DNA of 64,000 bases from Amblyomma americanum (Eukaryota; Arthropoda; Arachnida; Ixodida; Ixodidae), in contig NC_135505.1 in NCBI RefSeq assembly GCF_052857255.1, positions 40,819,864 through 40,883,863 of the forward strand. The letters are read 5' to 3'. This document shows positions 31,473 to 44,100 of this stretch, in pieces. Every line of letters begins with the position of its first letter. Position 1 is the first letter of the stretch. A program made the translations under genes and the position numbers. The notes beneath the pieces are model-generated. The model saw nothing but the letters and a program-made list of their open reading frames with translations, searched no databases and was not told where the DNA came from.

Positions 31473-34400
31473 ATGCCGCTCACCCGCTCACAGAATCAAG
31501 CACCCGACGTGCCAGACGACAGGAGTCCACCACCAGCCGATAGCGCCGACGACGCGGCGGCCGGCGCCGCTAGACCTAGGCGCTCGGAGAGGCTCGGCTC
31601 TTCGCAGCAGCCGGACGCCGGTGTTGAGCGCCTCCTGGATACAGTCACCCAACGGATGGACGCATGGGAGGCCCGTCTGACTGCCCAGGCTGGGGAGATG
31701 GAAGCTCTCCGGCGCGAACTCCGTCGCCTGGTGCCAGCCGAGCCGAGCACAGGTCAGGTGCCTTTGGGCGTCCCCGCCGCCGCTGTTTACGGCTCTGCCG
31801 TCGCTGGGCCTGCGGTCGTGGCCGCCAATGGCGTGCTCGGCGCGGGTGCGTCCTCGCCGCAGTGTTCGTTGGACGTTGTGGAATTGCCCACATTTGACGG
31901 CACCATCTCGTGGGATGCTTACCGCATCCAGCTGGACGGTATTGCGGCGGCGAGAGGCTGGGACGAGCAAATGAAGGCATGGATGCTCGTTGCAAAACTG
32001 AGGGGCAGCGCCACCGAGCTGCTGCAGAACGTGCCACCCGACCAGCTGGGCTCTTACACTGTTCTGGCGGGCCTCCTCGCCGACCACTATGGTGCCTCAG
32101 GTCAACCCCGTGTGCAATACCACCGCCTGCGAGCCCGCCGTCAAGAGCTCGGGGAGACGTACCAGGACCTCGCCGCCGCCATTGAGCGCCTGGCTCTGCA
32201 GTCGCTGCCGGGAGCGCCTCAGAACGCCGTGGCTCTGGTCGGCACCGAGGCGTTTGTCGACGCCATCCGACTCCCCGAGGTGCAGCGCTTGGTCCGCTCT
32301 GGCCGTCCTGATTCCGTCCGCGCCGCCATGGCGCTCGCCATCGAGGCGGAATTGACTTTGCTGGCCACGCGGGGGTCGCCACCGTCTGCCGGCGTCGTCA
32401 TGGCGTCTACCGAGAGCGACGGCAGGAACGGCGAGCGACAGATTAATCCTTCGACGACGGGCGATGCGAAGCTGTCAGATGACGAAGGCGACACTCCGAA
32501 AGACTTCGAGCCCGGCGCGTCCAAGGACCCCATCATACTGTCGGTGGACTCGTCGTCGGACTTGGAGAGCCAAGCGTACGCTCAGGGTGACGGTGGGATG
32601 TCTCCGCGGTCGCGCTCCAAGAGCACCATCAACGAAATCGAAAGGTCCGCCTCGGAGGACGACGTTCCCTCGGCTAAGGGGCGCCCCTCTTCAGAGGCCT
32701 CGGAGCCTGGTGTAGACATGCCGTCATCTGATGACGTGGCCGAGGCCAAGAGTGCGGCCGACCTGCTTGGGCCCGAGCTGGGTTCGCTCGCCGACGACTG
32801 GGACAACCATGCCTGGCGGCAGCAGGACAAGCATGTGTCCGTCTCCACACTCCTTCGTTCTCCGCGTCCCCTCCTTTCGTCGGCTCCGATTACCACTGAT
32901 GCTCCTTACGTGCTCGTCGACGTCGCCCTGCTTGACCGGCACGTAAAGACCTTGGTTGTCACTGGAGCGGCTGTCAATGTACTGCACAAATCGTTTGTTG
33001 CTAACGCGCCCCACCTGCTTCTGCCAGCCGCCAAAACCCGGCTCTTAGCTTTTAACGGCACCCCTGTGGAGCAAGTCGGACGTGTCGTCGTCAACCTGAC
33101 AGCACTCGGAAATACCATCTCCACCGAGTTTGTTGTCGCAGACAGCCCTATTTGGCCAGTGGTCCTCGGGTGCGGGTGGTGCCAGCAAGCCGGAGTCGTC
33201 CTTAATTTTACTAGAACCAAACCACGGGCGAGCCGAACTCTCTGTGGGCCGGGCTGGCTTAGCCGGGTTTCCAGCCTCGGTGTCGCCCTGTGGCAGTCCC
33301 TGGTGTCGGCGACCAAGCGTGCCTCAGCATCTCTGCGTGACCTCGCGACGAAGTGGCCGTGTCGAGTCAAGCCGTTCGACGTCACTACCGTGACTGTGGC
33401 GTCCGCCGTGACACTGCCACCGGGTGCGGCAACGTGGGTGTATGCCAAGCTTGACAGTGCGGTCACAGCAGACGTGCTGTTCGAACCCATTCGGTGTTCA
33501 GCTCCAGCCCGTCAGATGACCTCCCCTCGAAGCCTTCTGCCTGTGCTCAAAGGAGAGGCCCACGTATTTATACTCAACATCAGCAGCGTACCTCTCGCGC
33601 TGACTCCCGGCACGCAATTGGGTACAGCCTCAGTTTTGGACCCCGGGTCACCAGTGGCGTCTCTGCAACCTGAAGCCCCGCCTCGCCACCCTCCAGCGCC
33701 GGCGATCCTATCATGGGAAGAATTTAACTTTGGACCCAGCCTAACCTGCGCGGAGCTCGCCTCTCTGAAGACCTTGCTGCTCGAGCATCGCAGTTGCCTT
33801 GCTCTCAGCGCCGGTGAACTCGGGTGCACTTCCTGGGCTCAACACCGGATCAACACCGGAAACCGCGGGCCCGTTCATCACCAACCTCGCCGTGTAGCGC
33901 CAGCCGAACGGAGAGTCATCCAGCAGCACGTGTGCGACATGCTTGACCAGGGAATCATTGCCCCTTCTTGTAGCCCTTTGTCCTCCCCTGTCGTCCTTGT
34001 GCGCAAGAAGGATGGAACACACCGCTTCTGCGTTGACTATCGGAAGCTAAATGCTATTACTAATTGCGACGTGTACCCGCTGCCTCGCCTCGACGATGCG
34101 CTTGACCGCCTGAAGGGGGCCCGTTATTTTTCCACGCTAGATCTGCTCTCGGGCTACTGGCAGGTGCCTGTTCACCCCGATGATGCGGAAAAGACGGCTT
34201 TCGTGACTCCCGACGGCCTTTACCAGTTCAACCGTATGCCCTTCGGTCTCTCGAACGCTCCAGCCACCTTCCAGCGTCTCATGGACCGAGTCTTAGGCCA
34301 TTTGAAGTGGACTATGGCGTTGGTCTACCTGGATGACGTCATTGTCTACGCGGCTACATTTGAAGAACACCAGAGACGCCTCAAACCCGTCCTCGAAGCC

Positions 34401-34742
34401 CTTACCTCTGCTGGGCTTCGCCTAAAACCAAAAAAATGTTTCTTCGGTTTCGCGGAGGTGACGTACTTGGGTCACGTTGTGAGCCGGCATGGCATCCGTC
34501 CCGACCCTGAAAAGCTAATAGCGCTTACAGCTTACGAAGCTCCCACCACTGCCAAGGAGCTCAAAAGTTTCCTTGGATTTGCTTCGTATTTCCGTCGTTT
34601 CATTCCGGACTTTGCCAAGCGTAGCGCTTCATTGACCGCCCTGCTGAAGAAGAATGCACCATGGAGTTGGACGCAGGCCCAACAGCTCGCGTTTCTTGAC
34701 GTCAAGCACGCCCTCCTCGAGCCTCCTACATTGGCCCATTAG
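31473..34742 (+). pseudogene. Element E gag-protease-RT (first 1089 codons of the gag-pol frame)
   Basis: N-terminal Pro/Asp-rich segment with a short coiled coil (RMDAWEARLTAQAGEMEALR, residues about 55-75). Gag capsid-like part: VELPTFDGTISWDAYRIQLD near residue 138, continuing to about 300. Acidic Ser-rich linker 310-440. No zinc knuckle. The protease-like strand TLVVTGAAVNVLH lies near residue 494: Val (GTC, 32958-32960) stands where the catalytic Asp belongs. RT: FCVDYRKLNAITNCDVYPLP near 852, FSTLDLLSGYWQVPVHPDDA, YLDD near 952, FGFAEVTYLGHVV. TAG at 34740 ends it within the approach to RNase H. The ATG at 31473 suits gag, just after the primer site. Confidence 0.93.
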
Positions 34743-36482
34743 GACGAATCGGCCCCCATCGTCCTCCACACGGATGCCAGCCAAGATGGGCTCGGCGCTG
34801 TCCTCCTGCAAGAAGACGAGTCTGGTGACCACAAAGTCCTAGCTTATGCCAGCCGCCAGCTTTCCGACGTTGAGCGCCGCCGCCACTCTTCAGAACTCGA
34901 GTGCCTCGCCGTTGTCTGGGCCGTCGAGAAGTTCCGTCCCTACCTGTACGGCCGTCACTTCACCATAGTCACGGACAATAGCGCTCTCACTTGGCTGCAG
35001 TCCGCCAAACATTTGAATGCCAAGATTGCACGCTGGTCCCTGCAACTTCAAGAGTACAATTTCACAATAGTGCATCGGCGCGGCTCTGCCCATCAAGATG
35101 CCGATTTCCTTTCTCGCCACCCTTGTTCCGTGACGGCTTTGACGGACCTGAGGACTGCACAAACGCAAGATCCCGCCATTGCTGCCATAATCCACTCCCT
35201 TGGCACCGCCGCCGGCGCAGGCCTCCGCCAACTACGCCGGGTCTATCGAATAAAGGACGACCTCTTGTGTCATGTGAAGCGGCTCCGTGGTCGACCACCC
35301 GTCTGGTTGCCAGTTGTGCCGGCAACACTGCGGTCGCAAATCTTGCGCGGCTTACACGACACTCCCACGGCTGGTCACCTTGGTCGCGGCAAGACCTACG
35401 CACGAGTGTCGGAGCGGTTTTGGTGGCCTAATATGTTCAGAGATGTCAAGGAACACGTGGCGTCCTGCCAGACATGCCAGTACAGAAAACCGTCCACAGG
35501 TGTAACCAAGCCACTCCCGCAGGCTTTTTCGCCACCAAGTGCACCTTTCGAGCTGGTTGGACTGGGTCATTTGGGCCCGTTTTCGAAGACGCGTGCCGGC
35601 AACTGGTATGTTCTGGTTGCGATCGACTACTTCTCCAAGTGGGTCGAAGCACTGCCCGTTCCAGACACGTCGTCCGCTCATGCCGTCGCGTTTGTGGAAC
35701 AGCATCTCGTTCTTCGGCACGGTGTTCCCCGGCGCCTCATCACGGACCGTGGGAGCTGCTTTATGTCCCATGAATTCGAGCGATCCCTCCGCTCCTTCGG
35801 CATTGCGCATTCCACTACATCCGTCAATCATCCGCAGTGCAATGGCCTCGTGGAGCGTGTTAACCGTACCCTCACGGATATACTCGCATCCTACGTCGCT
35901 CCGTCCCACACAAACTGGGATCGTTTTGTTTCTGCTGCAGCTTTTGCAGTCAACACTGCAGCGCAAGAAACAACGCATGTGACGCCGTTCTCAGTCGTCT
36001 ATGGCAGAATGCCCTCCATCCCTCTCGACGCGCAGTTGGGCCTTCCCCATCCCACTGCGTCACCAACTGAATCTGCTCAACGACTTCATTCCGCCCGCCT
36101 CGACGCCCAGCGCAACCTACTCACGGCTCACGCGCGTGTGCAAGCGGCCAACGCGGCAGCACCACCACATCCCCCCTTCCGGCCCGGTGACTTGGTCCTC
36201 GTTCGCCGCACCATCCGTGCGACTGGCCGTGCCGCAAAGCTCTTGCCCCGATACCGCGGCCCTTACCGTGTCGTTGCCCGACTCGGCCCCGTGACATACC
36301 GCCTCGAAGACCTGCCAGAGCATCGCCCATGCGGTGTGCACCACATTTTCCCAGAGCATGTTTCAAACATGAAGCGATATGTCTACGGCGCCTGCGGTGA
36401 CTCCGACTTAGCTACCGGGTCCTCATCTGTGCCGTCGTCGCCTGCTGGCTCCGTGCCTTCCCCACGCAATGCAGTCCCATAA
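34743..36482 (+). pseudogene. Element E RNase H and integrase (rest of the gag-pol frame)
   Basis: Same frame as the upstream part. RNase H: IVLHTDASQDGLGAVLL, SSELECLAVVWAVEKF, IVTDNSALTWL and a HQDADFLSRH end. Integrase: finger LHDTPTAGHLGRGKTYARV and SCQTCQYRK (HHCC kept). In the core, the first catalytic Asp is Gly: LVGLGHLGPF, codon GGT at 35565-35567. The second Asp (ITDRGSCF) and the Glu (NGLVERVNRTL) are present. The C-terminal module is PRYRGPYRVVARLGPVTYRL, and the frame ends with a Ser/Pro tail at 36482. The methionine at 35013 is internal. Without the first Asp the integrase should be inactive. Confidence 0.93.
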
Positions 36483-36604
36483 ACGGATCGCCGCTCAATA
36501 TGCTTCGAATTCAACGAAGAGTGTGACCGTTTCCTCTCTGCGAGCCCACATTGCATCGCCCCAGGAAACCCTGCATCACAGCACGGCCCGACTTCTCCGC
36601 CACG

Positions 36605-36632
36605 CCCCCCCCCCCCCCCCCCGGTGGAAAGG
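36605..36632 (+). promoter_or_regulatory. Poly-C run and polypurine tract before element E 3' LTR
   Basis: Eighteen consecutive C (36605-36622) then GGTGGAAAGG directly before the LTR. The latter has the place of the polypurine tract. The C run is unusual in that position. Confidence 0.65.
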
Positions 36633-36817
36633 TGATACGGGAATAAAAGAAGAGGCGGAGAGCGAGCGCGAGAGGCGAGCGCGCGGCTCTAGCACGAGGG
36701 AGATAGAACGAGAAAGCTTGGCCGCCGCCGGTCGTGCTTCGCCGGCTCTCCTCCGTACTGCTGCTATATTTCTCTGGGCGGGCCCGTGGCCACCCCGTGG
36801 CATCCCACACCATAACA
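36633..36817 (+). repeat. 3' LTR of element E (185 bp)
   Basis: Same length as the 5' LTR, ending CACCATAACA, followed by ATAT (36818-36821). Confidence 0.95.
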
Positions 36818-36821
36818 ATAT

Positions 36822-37885
<1,064 letters not shown>

Positions 37886-37930
37886 CATGCGCGAGGGCAA
37901 GGATACTAAAATTGAGGAAACGAAAGCCAT

Positions 37931-38396
37931 TCAACTCTTTCTGAACTTGTCTAAAAATATACTTGCATTGTTATGAATGACCAACGATAGGGTGCTAACA
38001 CAAGAACTCCCGCTTTTTAAAATCTGGTGGGCTTGTAGCAGTTCACGGGAAGTATTATGTCTGCTTCTACATAATATTTGAGTGTCCTGGAGCTTTGCTT
38101 CAAAAATTTTATGCTCTTCTTTGCCGCAGTCCTTGCAATGATGCGGCAAATGTGACTCGGTACCAGTTCCTAGCGAGCGTTTATACTCCGTTAGAAGCTC
38201 ATTAATACATCGGCCTGTCTGGCCGATGTACTCCTTTCCACAAGCCACCGGGATGCTGTAAACTATCCTCACAGCACAATTCAGAAAAGGTTTGGCATGC
38301 TTAGTTTCACATTCTGTTGACTTGGAAATATCATTTCCAATCTTTCGACACAGCGATACACGTTTTCTAGGTGCAGAGAAGACAACCAGGACTTTT
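37931..38396 (-). pseudogene. PLE 2: linker and GIY-YIG endonuclease fragment
   Basis: The minus-strand frame is open from just below 38400 and reads VLVVFSAPRKRVSLCRKIGN, then KPFLNCAVRIVYSIPVACGK and EYIGQTGRCINELLTEYKRS. The VVFSAP linker and the IVY...YIG pair with GRC are the signature of the PLE GIY-YIG nuclease. A CxxH-type segment (HLPHHCKDCG) and a TSRELLQAHQI segment follow, as in the family. The first methionine at 38272 is internal: the domain begins upstream. RT is missing, since the frame is stopped at about 38400. It would nick DNA in an active element. The nuclease itself looks intact. Confidence 0.85.
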
Positions 38397-39837
38397 TATT
38401 TCACAGCAACATGCTTAAACGGACAGTTGGGAGAACTCTATCAAAATTTTTTTACAGCAAAATGTGATAGTTCGGCATTTCATGGCTTTGTTGCCGCTTG
38501 TCCGGGAGTGAAAGATGCATTTATTTCAAACAAATTTATATTCGAAACGAAAGACGTTTTTCCCGCAGATCCGATTCAAACTCGGGGCACTCTTATGACG
38601 TCACGGCACCTTCTTAAGACGTCATAGGATGGAGTGACGTTAAACGTGACGTAAATGCATGCTCCGTGATTTCTAACGGCTAACGGTGCGGTCTAGCAGC
38701 AGGCGAAATGAAAGCTACCGCCGCCGCACGTTGAAGACATTTATCGCGGGTCACTACCGTCGCTTCGTTTACGTTTGCACCGGCGTCTTGCCAGCGTTAC
38801 GATGGGTCCCGTTCCTGAACCTGACAACGAAGTTCTCGCAAAAACTCCGGCCTCCATTTCAGCGACCTCAGCCCCACAGAGCGTGCGATGCTTCTTAGGG
38901 AGCACGTTTAGGTTAGGCGCCAGCGGGTCATTTCCCCCTTCCTAAGTGAGCAGCGGGTGAAAATTAAACATCATAACCCCAGTGCGGGAAGTCGCGACGG
39001 GCGAGGACTAGGTCGGCGCGTCGCGCCCATCGGAGGCTTGTCGGGGCTTGGGGGTCAATGGAATGTGATTCCTTGAACGGCGCTGTTTCACGGTGCAGCA
39101 GGCGGCGCCCAGGTCTCGCACGGTTGCAAGGGCCAGGTTATTTTTTTTTTGCCACAAAACACGGATGGGTGTTCAAGGGCGATTACGTTTATAGTTGGCG
39201 GCTTGAAAGTAAAGCCGACGCCACGATGCTTCAACGTGTTCCGCGCGTTTCCGGAGGTACGGGGTCCACAGGATCGGGCTCCTTCGCCAGCTTCAATGTA
39301 CCTCCAGATGTGAACTGTGTATGGATTAAATTTGCCGAGAGCTCGAAAACAACAACTCCGCCCAACTGCCGAAGCTATTGCATGGAGCCGCAAACAAACA
39401 AGTTGGAGGAGAGCGAAGTCACGGTCTCTGCAGGTTTCAAATCTCTTTTAAAGCGAAAGCTTTACTGGCCGCGACATTGCGAATTCGCTGTGGCGGTGCA
39501 CCAAGAAGGCACATGACGTCAGAACTCGCGCCTCGCCGCGGAGGCGAACCGGTCTGGCCTCGCCGGCGGCGGCTGGCGCACTCGACGCGAAATAGAGACA
39601 TGCTCCAAGTCTCCGTCAGTGCGGTCAGAGTGCGCCGAAGCAGCCGAACACGTCGGCGGTCAAGCCCAGTTGGAGTATAGAGGGTCTCGCTTTGGTCGAC
39701 GTGACGTCGCCGTGCCGGGCGCGTTACGCCAGAGTATAAACGCACCTTAACAGAGCCTGCATGTACTTAACCACCAACCATCGTATTCGGTGGCGGCATC
39801 TATGGGAGGTACTGAAGCCCGCGCACACTGAATGAAT
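38397..39837. other. Stretch with possible non-autonomous repeat at 39430-39745
   Basis: A 152-codon frame (39058-39516) has no recognised domain. The segment from CTTTTAAAGCGAAAGCTTTA (39445) to CGCCAGAGTATAAACGCACC (39729-39748), with GACGTC motifs and GC-rich middle, looks like a repeat I associate with tick genomes, but no second copy is in this window, so this is weak. Confidence 0.3.
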
Positions 39838-39935
39838 GAAAAAAATACCTGTGCTGAGGCTCGGAACCGAACCAGCGCCTTTGCCGTTTGAGGCGAAGAC
39901 GCTACCATTCCACCACGACGGCGCAAGCTCCAACA
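39838..39935 (-). repeat. tRNA-derived repeat
   Basis: Minus strand: GTCGTGGTGGAATGGTAGCG resembles box A and its D-arm, and GCTGGTTCGGTTCCGAGCC box B with a paired T-arm. No complete cloverleaf with matching acceptor stem was found, so it is treated as a tRNA-derived SINE head or fragment, not a gene. Confidence 0.5.
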
Positions 39936-40813
39936 ATGAATAAAGGCGCATCTAATGAATGCACTCTTCCGATGTAAAAGTCGCCGCGCATTTGCTACGT
40001 ATATCCTGGCCTAACAGAGCTAGGCCATCAGCATTTTTTAGAACTGTGTTGTACCTTGTCTCCCGTCCCAAATAAACGATTTCCGTTAAGTAATTTGAAG
40101 CTGACTAGCAAAGCCGGGATTGTTTCGCCCGGCGAGCGTATGAAGACACAATTGCACTTAGTGCTGTTATCTGCTTTGTACAATCAACGACTATCATGCC
40201 ATCTTAGTTTTTCATCGACCGTGGCGATCATTTGACCAGACTTACAAATTCAAAGGTCAACGAGCACTTGAAGTGGCCCTTGGAGTTCCTCTGCTGTTCA
40301 ACGCTTGTAAATCGAGGCGCGACAAATAGAAAACCACTGGGCACGGAAAGCACATAGACACGTAGCGCAATAACAAATCAGAACTCTCCTGACCGCCAGT
40401 GGCGCCGCGCATCGGTTTTCTCTGCTTCCAACATTCAGGTTGTCTTTTGTTTGTCTTCCTTGTGTGATAAAAATGCGCTCTCGGTCTCAAAACAAAACTG
40501 ACTTCAATATTGAACCAAGCAACATTCGTTTGTCAGCTTCAGACAATCGTGGCATCCGTGTAGGAAGGAAAATTCCTCCAAGGTGGCGTCTCTTGTCCTA
40601 TGACGTCATCACGCTTTTACTTGCGAAATTGGCCTATAGCGGCGATACCTGTATTTTGGTTCTTGCTATTTTCTACCTTACACGAGCTTTGTTTTCAGTA
40701 AGAATGGCATTGTTGTGATCAGGAGCTGGTATTCTATCGATACAAGCCAACTTGAATTCCTCCTCAGTGTCCCTTTAAGATTTATGAGCCGCTTTGTTGG
40801 AGTATGGAATAAC
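39936..40813. other. Stretch with a candidate repeat at about 40440-40790
   Basis: The minus-strand sequence starting TTAAAGGGACACTGAGGAGG at about 40780 is of a type I recall as common in tick DNA. No copy elsewhere in the window. No gene recognised. Confidence 0.3.
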
Positions 40814-41632
40814 TGACGCGGATCTCTCCGGAGAACACTCGGACTGAACGAATGGACTAGGCGACGGGTGTACCCACACAAACGCACATTTAATACGCCC
40901 TACGTGGCACACACACTAGAACACAGAACTAACAAAACTAACACAAAGCACAAAGACTATAAATACACACTACCCGGGCACAATGCTACTAGCGTCTACT
41001 ACTAGTGTTCTACTATTAGCGGTCGGCGTTCGTGCTCACGGTTGGTTCGGTGTGGCTGCGGCGTTATATGGTTCCCGTAGGCGGCGTCGAGGCGGCGTTC
41101 GCCGTCCTTGGGCTGGCGTTGCTGGCGGCGTTCGACGTGCTTGGGCTGGCGTCGCTGGCTGCCTCGTACAAGCTCCCGGTTCAAGCGCCCGTGGAGATGA
41201 TGCCGGTGTTGTTGGAATTGGCGGCACCACCGAGTTGGGTGGCAACAGCGCTGGAGACACCCCTGGCCGTAGCAGGTGGTAGCGTCTTCTGTTGACTCCC
41301 CGGAACGGGCTCAGTCACAGCAGGAGGTCCACGATGCGGAGTCGTAGAACGCGAGCTCACCGGAGCAGTAGCCGGCGTCGCTCTCTTCCAGCCGATGTGT
41401 CCCTGGCCCGCCGGAGCCTCCACTTCTCTGCTGTTCCCCCCGGGCCTCGCTCTCACTCGCCCTTTTATAGCCTCGGTGTTAGTCCACTTATGCCTTGTCG
41501 TCTTCTCTTCTCTACCAATCATCTCTCTCCACTTCACCGAATGCTTCTCCACCAATCATCTCCCTCCACCTCACCGAATTCTTCTTCTTCCTCTTCTTTA
41601 TTCTTCGGTTAATTCGCGTCCTCTTCTTCGCA
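40814..41632 (-). repeat. 3' LTR of element F
   Basis: On the minus strand begins TGCGAAGAAGAGGACG and ends near GATCCGCGTCA. TATAAAAG at 41462-41469. Closely matches 44101-44927. Confidence 0.9.
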
Positions 41633-41644
41633 CCTTTTTCCTTT
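41633..41644 (-). promoter_or_regulatory. Polypurine tract of element F
   Basis: Minus strand AAAGGAAAAAGG immediately before the 3' LTR start. Confidence 0.7.
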
Positions 41645-41719
41645 AACACAACAACAAGATACATGCCAGAGACACCTAGAACTCTTAAGATGGCTCTACT
41701 CATGAAGTCCACTCCAATG

Positions 41720-42230
41720 TCATCCTCTGTCTTCATTGAAACTGGGGTTTATTTGTACCTTATCCCACCCCCACAATGTCAATAGCCACTTGCTGAAACG
41801 GTAGGTTGATGGCAGGCATCTTGCCCAGAGGTACGAGACCAACTCTTCCCTTCGGAACTGTGCGTTGGCACACATCACATGAGCGAACAAAGCGCTTACG
41901 TCACTCTGAACACCCGGCCAAAAGGATTCATCGGTGATCCTAGACACCGTTTTTTGAACACCCTGGTGTCCGGCCATAATGACGTCAAGTCCTAAGCGTA
42001 GCACGGTCTCTCGCATATCTCTTGGTATCACCAGCTGTTGGACCCGCCTTCCTGAACTAAATATGCATTCCCTGTGCAAAAGGCCATTTACCAATTGATA
42101 CTCGAATGACGTCCAACTCTTCTTTCTTTTCACCTTTTCCCCGACTCTTTGGAAGCAGGTCTTCAGGCTCGGGTCTTCATTTTGCAAATTGCAATTTCGC
42201 CCGGTGTTACGCTCAAGCACATCGCAACAG
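41720..42230 (-). pseudogene. Element F integrase N-terminal part
   Basis: Continues from the protease after a frame change near 42190. It contains QLVIPRDMRETVLRLGLDVI and MAGHQGVQKTVSRITDESFW, the integrase zinc-finger region (second His present; the first His position reads Leu). Sequence after SDVSALF is scrambled by shifts (CxxC not intact). Fragments KMPAIN-like and FQQVAIDIV-like, with the first Asp, are visible in another frame near 41790-41810. The rest of the core is deleted before the polypurine tract. The segment EDPSLKTCFQRVGEKVK links it to the protease, with no RT between. Confidence 0.75.
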
Positions 42231-42657
42231 GAATAGAGAGCGGACGCTGCGTTGCTCGGGCTGTCGCTTGAGCTCTTGTCTCCACTGCCGACAAGAAACT
42301 GACTGCACCCGTCTGAGCTGTCGCGGGCCTTTCCTCCTTTGGATGTTCTTCAACGTCGAGCATCCTCCACTCGGGATCTTCGACACTTCTTGCACCCGTA
42401 ATGTTTCCCAAGATGAGATCGTAGATGGGTTGGTCTACGCATTCTGCCCCTACCTGCACAGTATAATATGGCGTGGACACTAAAATCCTTGCTTCAGGAA
42501 GGTACCTCACTGTGCTATCTACAAGAGTGACAGCCGACGCTTCCCCTGTAAGATCCTCGTCCTTCACCTGGCTTCTCCAAACCAAGACAAGGTTGACTCC
42601 GCTGTCTCTAAGCACCAATATAGGACGGTCCCCTATTTTCCCAACCACCACTGGCAT
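42163..42657 (-). pseudogene. Element F protease
   Basis: The frame has MPVVVGKIGDRPILVLRDSG near the start, where DSG is the aspartic protease active site, then DSTVRYLPEARILVSTPYYT and DLILGNITGARSVEDPEWR, the ILGN second motif. Then AVETRAQATARATQRPL leads to the integrase linker. This arrangement (LRDSG or LRDTG, then LxxGN, then TRAQA, then integrase) is one I recognise from Gmr1-like Gypsy elements. It follows gag in another frame. Catalytic residues are present. It is not expressed in a complete polyprotein here because the frame breaks at both ends. Confidence 0.8.
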
Positions 42658-42717
42658 TGCTGCTTCCTACTTGGGTGTCCCACTCACTGCCTCGTTTTCC
42701 AGAGGTGTTTGCTCTCC

Positions 42718-43512
42718 TTACAGCTGTGGAACTTCGGGTGGCGTGACAAGTTCTACCCTTGAGTCGACAACGCATGCAGCTCGGTCCTGCGTTCTGTATC
42801 GGCACTCATCCAGAGTATGAGCCCTCCTCTTACACCCTTTACACACAACCTCAGTTTTTTGGGCAGCGATACTAGTCCGACAGTTAGCTGCACGGTGTCC
42901 CACCTTGCCACAGAGAAAACACCATACTGGCGCCTTAGATGCACTGCCATATGATCTTGGTTTTGCCGCATCTGTCTCTAGGGTTTTTGGGGTTTCCTTC
43001 TTTGCCTTAGTCAAATTTCTTAGCCCTTGAGCCTCGAGGAATTGGTCTGCAGTGTCTGCAAACTCTTCTAATGAACACAACTTACTTTCTTTCAGGGATA
43101 GCGCTAGCTTTGAGCTGCAGCACGCTAAAAATTGCTCAGTGACGAGCTTGTCACGCACCCCTTCAAAACTCTTTTCTGTGTTTGACATATCAAGCCACCT
43201 ACCAAAATAGTTGGTCAGGCTGCAGGAAAACTGCTTCGCGGTTTCCGAATCCTCATGTTTCGCGGTGCGAAATCTCTCACGAAAACCATCTGCCGTAAGC
43301 CTGAATCTTTGGAAGAGTGCGTTTTTGAGTTTCTTGTAGTCCATGGAATCAGAAGCGGGCATCCTTCCAAACACATTCAGCGCCTCTCCGACTAAACACA
43401 AGCTCAATGCCGTGGCCCTTTCACTGCGCTCCCAGCCTTTCCCCAAAGCTATCCGCTCGAATCGTTGCAGATATGCATCCAAATCATCTCTCTTGTCATC
43501 GAAAGGAGCCAT
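42718..43512 (-). pseudogene. Element F gag with SCAN-like domain and two zinc knuckles
   Basis: 264 codons. Residues 1-100, MAPFDDKRDDLDAYLQRFER with LSLCLVGEALNVFGRM and FRLTADGFRERFRTAKHEDS, match the helical pattern of SCAN-like gag capsid domains (the vertebrate SCAN domain derives from such gags, established knowledge). Two CX2CX4HX4C knuckles follow: CFLCGKVGHRAANC near residue 200 and CKGCKRRAHTLDEC near 225. Packages RNA and assembles the particle. The frame is open from an internal Met at 43512 to 42718. The upstream coiled-coil part is in other frames, so the true start is further up. Confidence 0.85.
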
Positions 43513-43572
43513 CAGCTTTCTTGGGCAAACTATGGCCGGTCAAGGAGATTCTGTACCCGCTAAGGAACGCTG

Positions 43573-44093
43573 ATCATTGTCCGGATCAACTCATATCCTA
43601 CCGCGACATGCGCCTGTTTCCACAAAATAAACTCCTTCTCTCGTTCTATCCTTCTCTTCTCCTGTTCTTCTGCCTCGCGAGCTCTTCTCTCTGCCTCGGG
43701 AGCTCTTTTCTCTTCGCGCTCTTCCGCCTCGCGAGCTCTTTTCTCTTCTCGCTGTTCCGCCTCGCGAGCACTTCTCTCTTTCTCGCGAGGTCTTTTCGCC
43801 TCGCGCTCTTCTGCTTCACGAGCTCTTTTCTCTTCTCACTCTTCTGACTCACGAGCTCTTTTTGCCTCGCGTTCCTCTGCCTCACGACCGTCTGCGCATG
43901 CTTGCGCCATTTCCTCTCTCTGCCTCTTTTCCACCTCCTCATAGAGGTGCATCGCCTCTTCCTTGCTTAACCCTAGCTTGAGCGACAGCTCTAACGTTCT
44001 TGTCAAATCCATCCTTTCTGCCGTTGAGAGATCGGATAAATCTGAGACAAAGCAAAAAGAAAAAGGTAATGTATCCTGGCACAGGCTCGCCAC
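43573..44093 (-). pseudogene. Element F gag N-terminal coiled coil
   Basis: 44093-43836 reads AERMDLTRTLELSLKLGLSK then EEAMHLYEEVEKRQREE, up to an in-frame TGA after ESEE. The same frame goes on with repeated EEKRAREAEE-like units (REEKRAREAEEREEKRAPEA and similar) to about 43600. This is a highly charged alpha-helical coiled coil of some 80 residues, built of about 10-residue units. A stop (TAG) near 43570 and a further shift separate it from the SCAN-like part at 43512. The open frame on the next register (43942-43646) is a by-product of the repeats. Confidence 0.65.
44075..44092 (-). promoter_or_regulatory. Primer-binding site of element F
   Basis: Minus strand TGGCGAGCCTGTGCCAGG begins eight bases after the 5' LTR end. 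TGG start as expected. tRNA not identified. Confidence 0.6.
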
Positions 44094-44100
44094 TTATCTT

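Larger units (their letters stand above)
31266..36817 (+). mobile_element. Element E: Ty3/Gypsy with short LTRs and one gag-pol frame
   Basis: 5552 bp, flanked by ATAT on both sides (31262-31265 and 36818-36821). The 185-bp LTRs differ at two positions. A single reading frame from 31473 to 36482 covers gag, protease, RT, RNase H and integrase, with one TAG at 34740-34742. No gag-pol frameshift. The protease Asp and the first integrase Asp are both replaced. Confidence 0.95.

Noticed and set aside
31488..32382. Long minus-strand frames opposite element E gag
   Set aside because: GC-rich antisense shadows of the gag frame without motifs.
43646..43942. Lys/Arg-rich 98-codon minus frame
   Set aside because: Alternate register of the charged repeats of the element F gag coiled coil.
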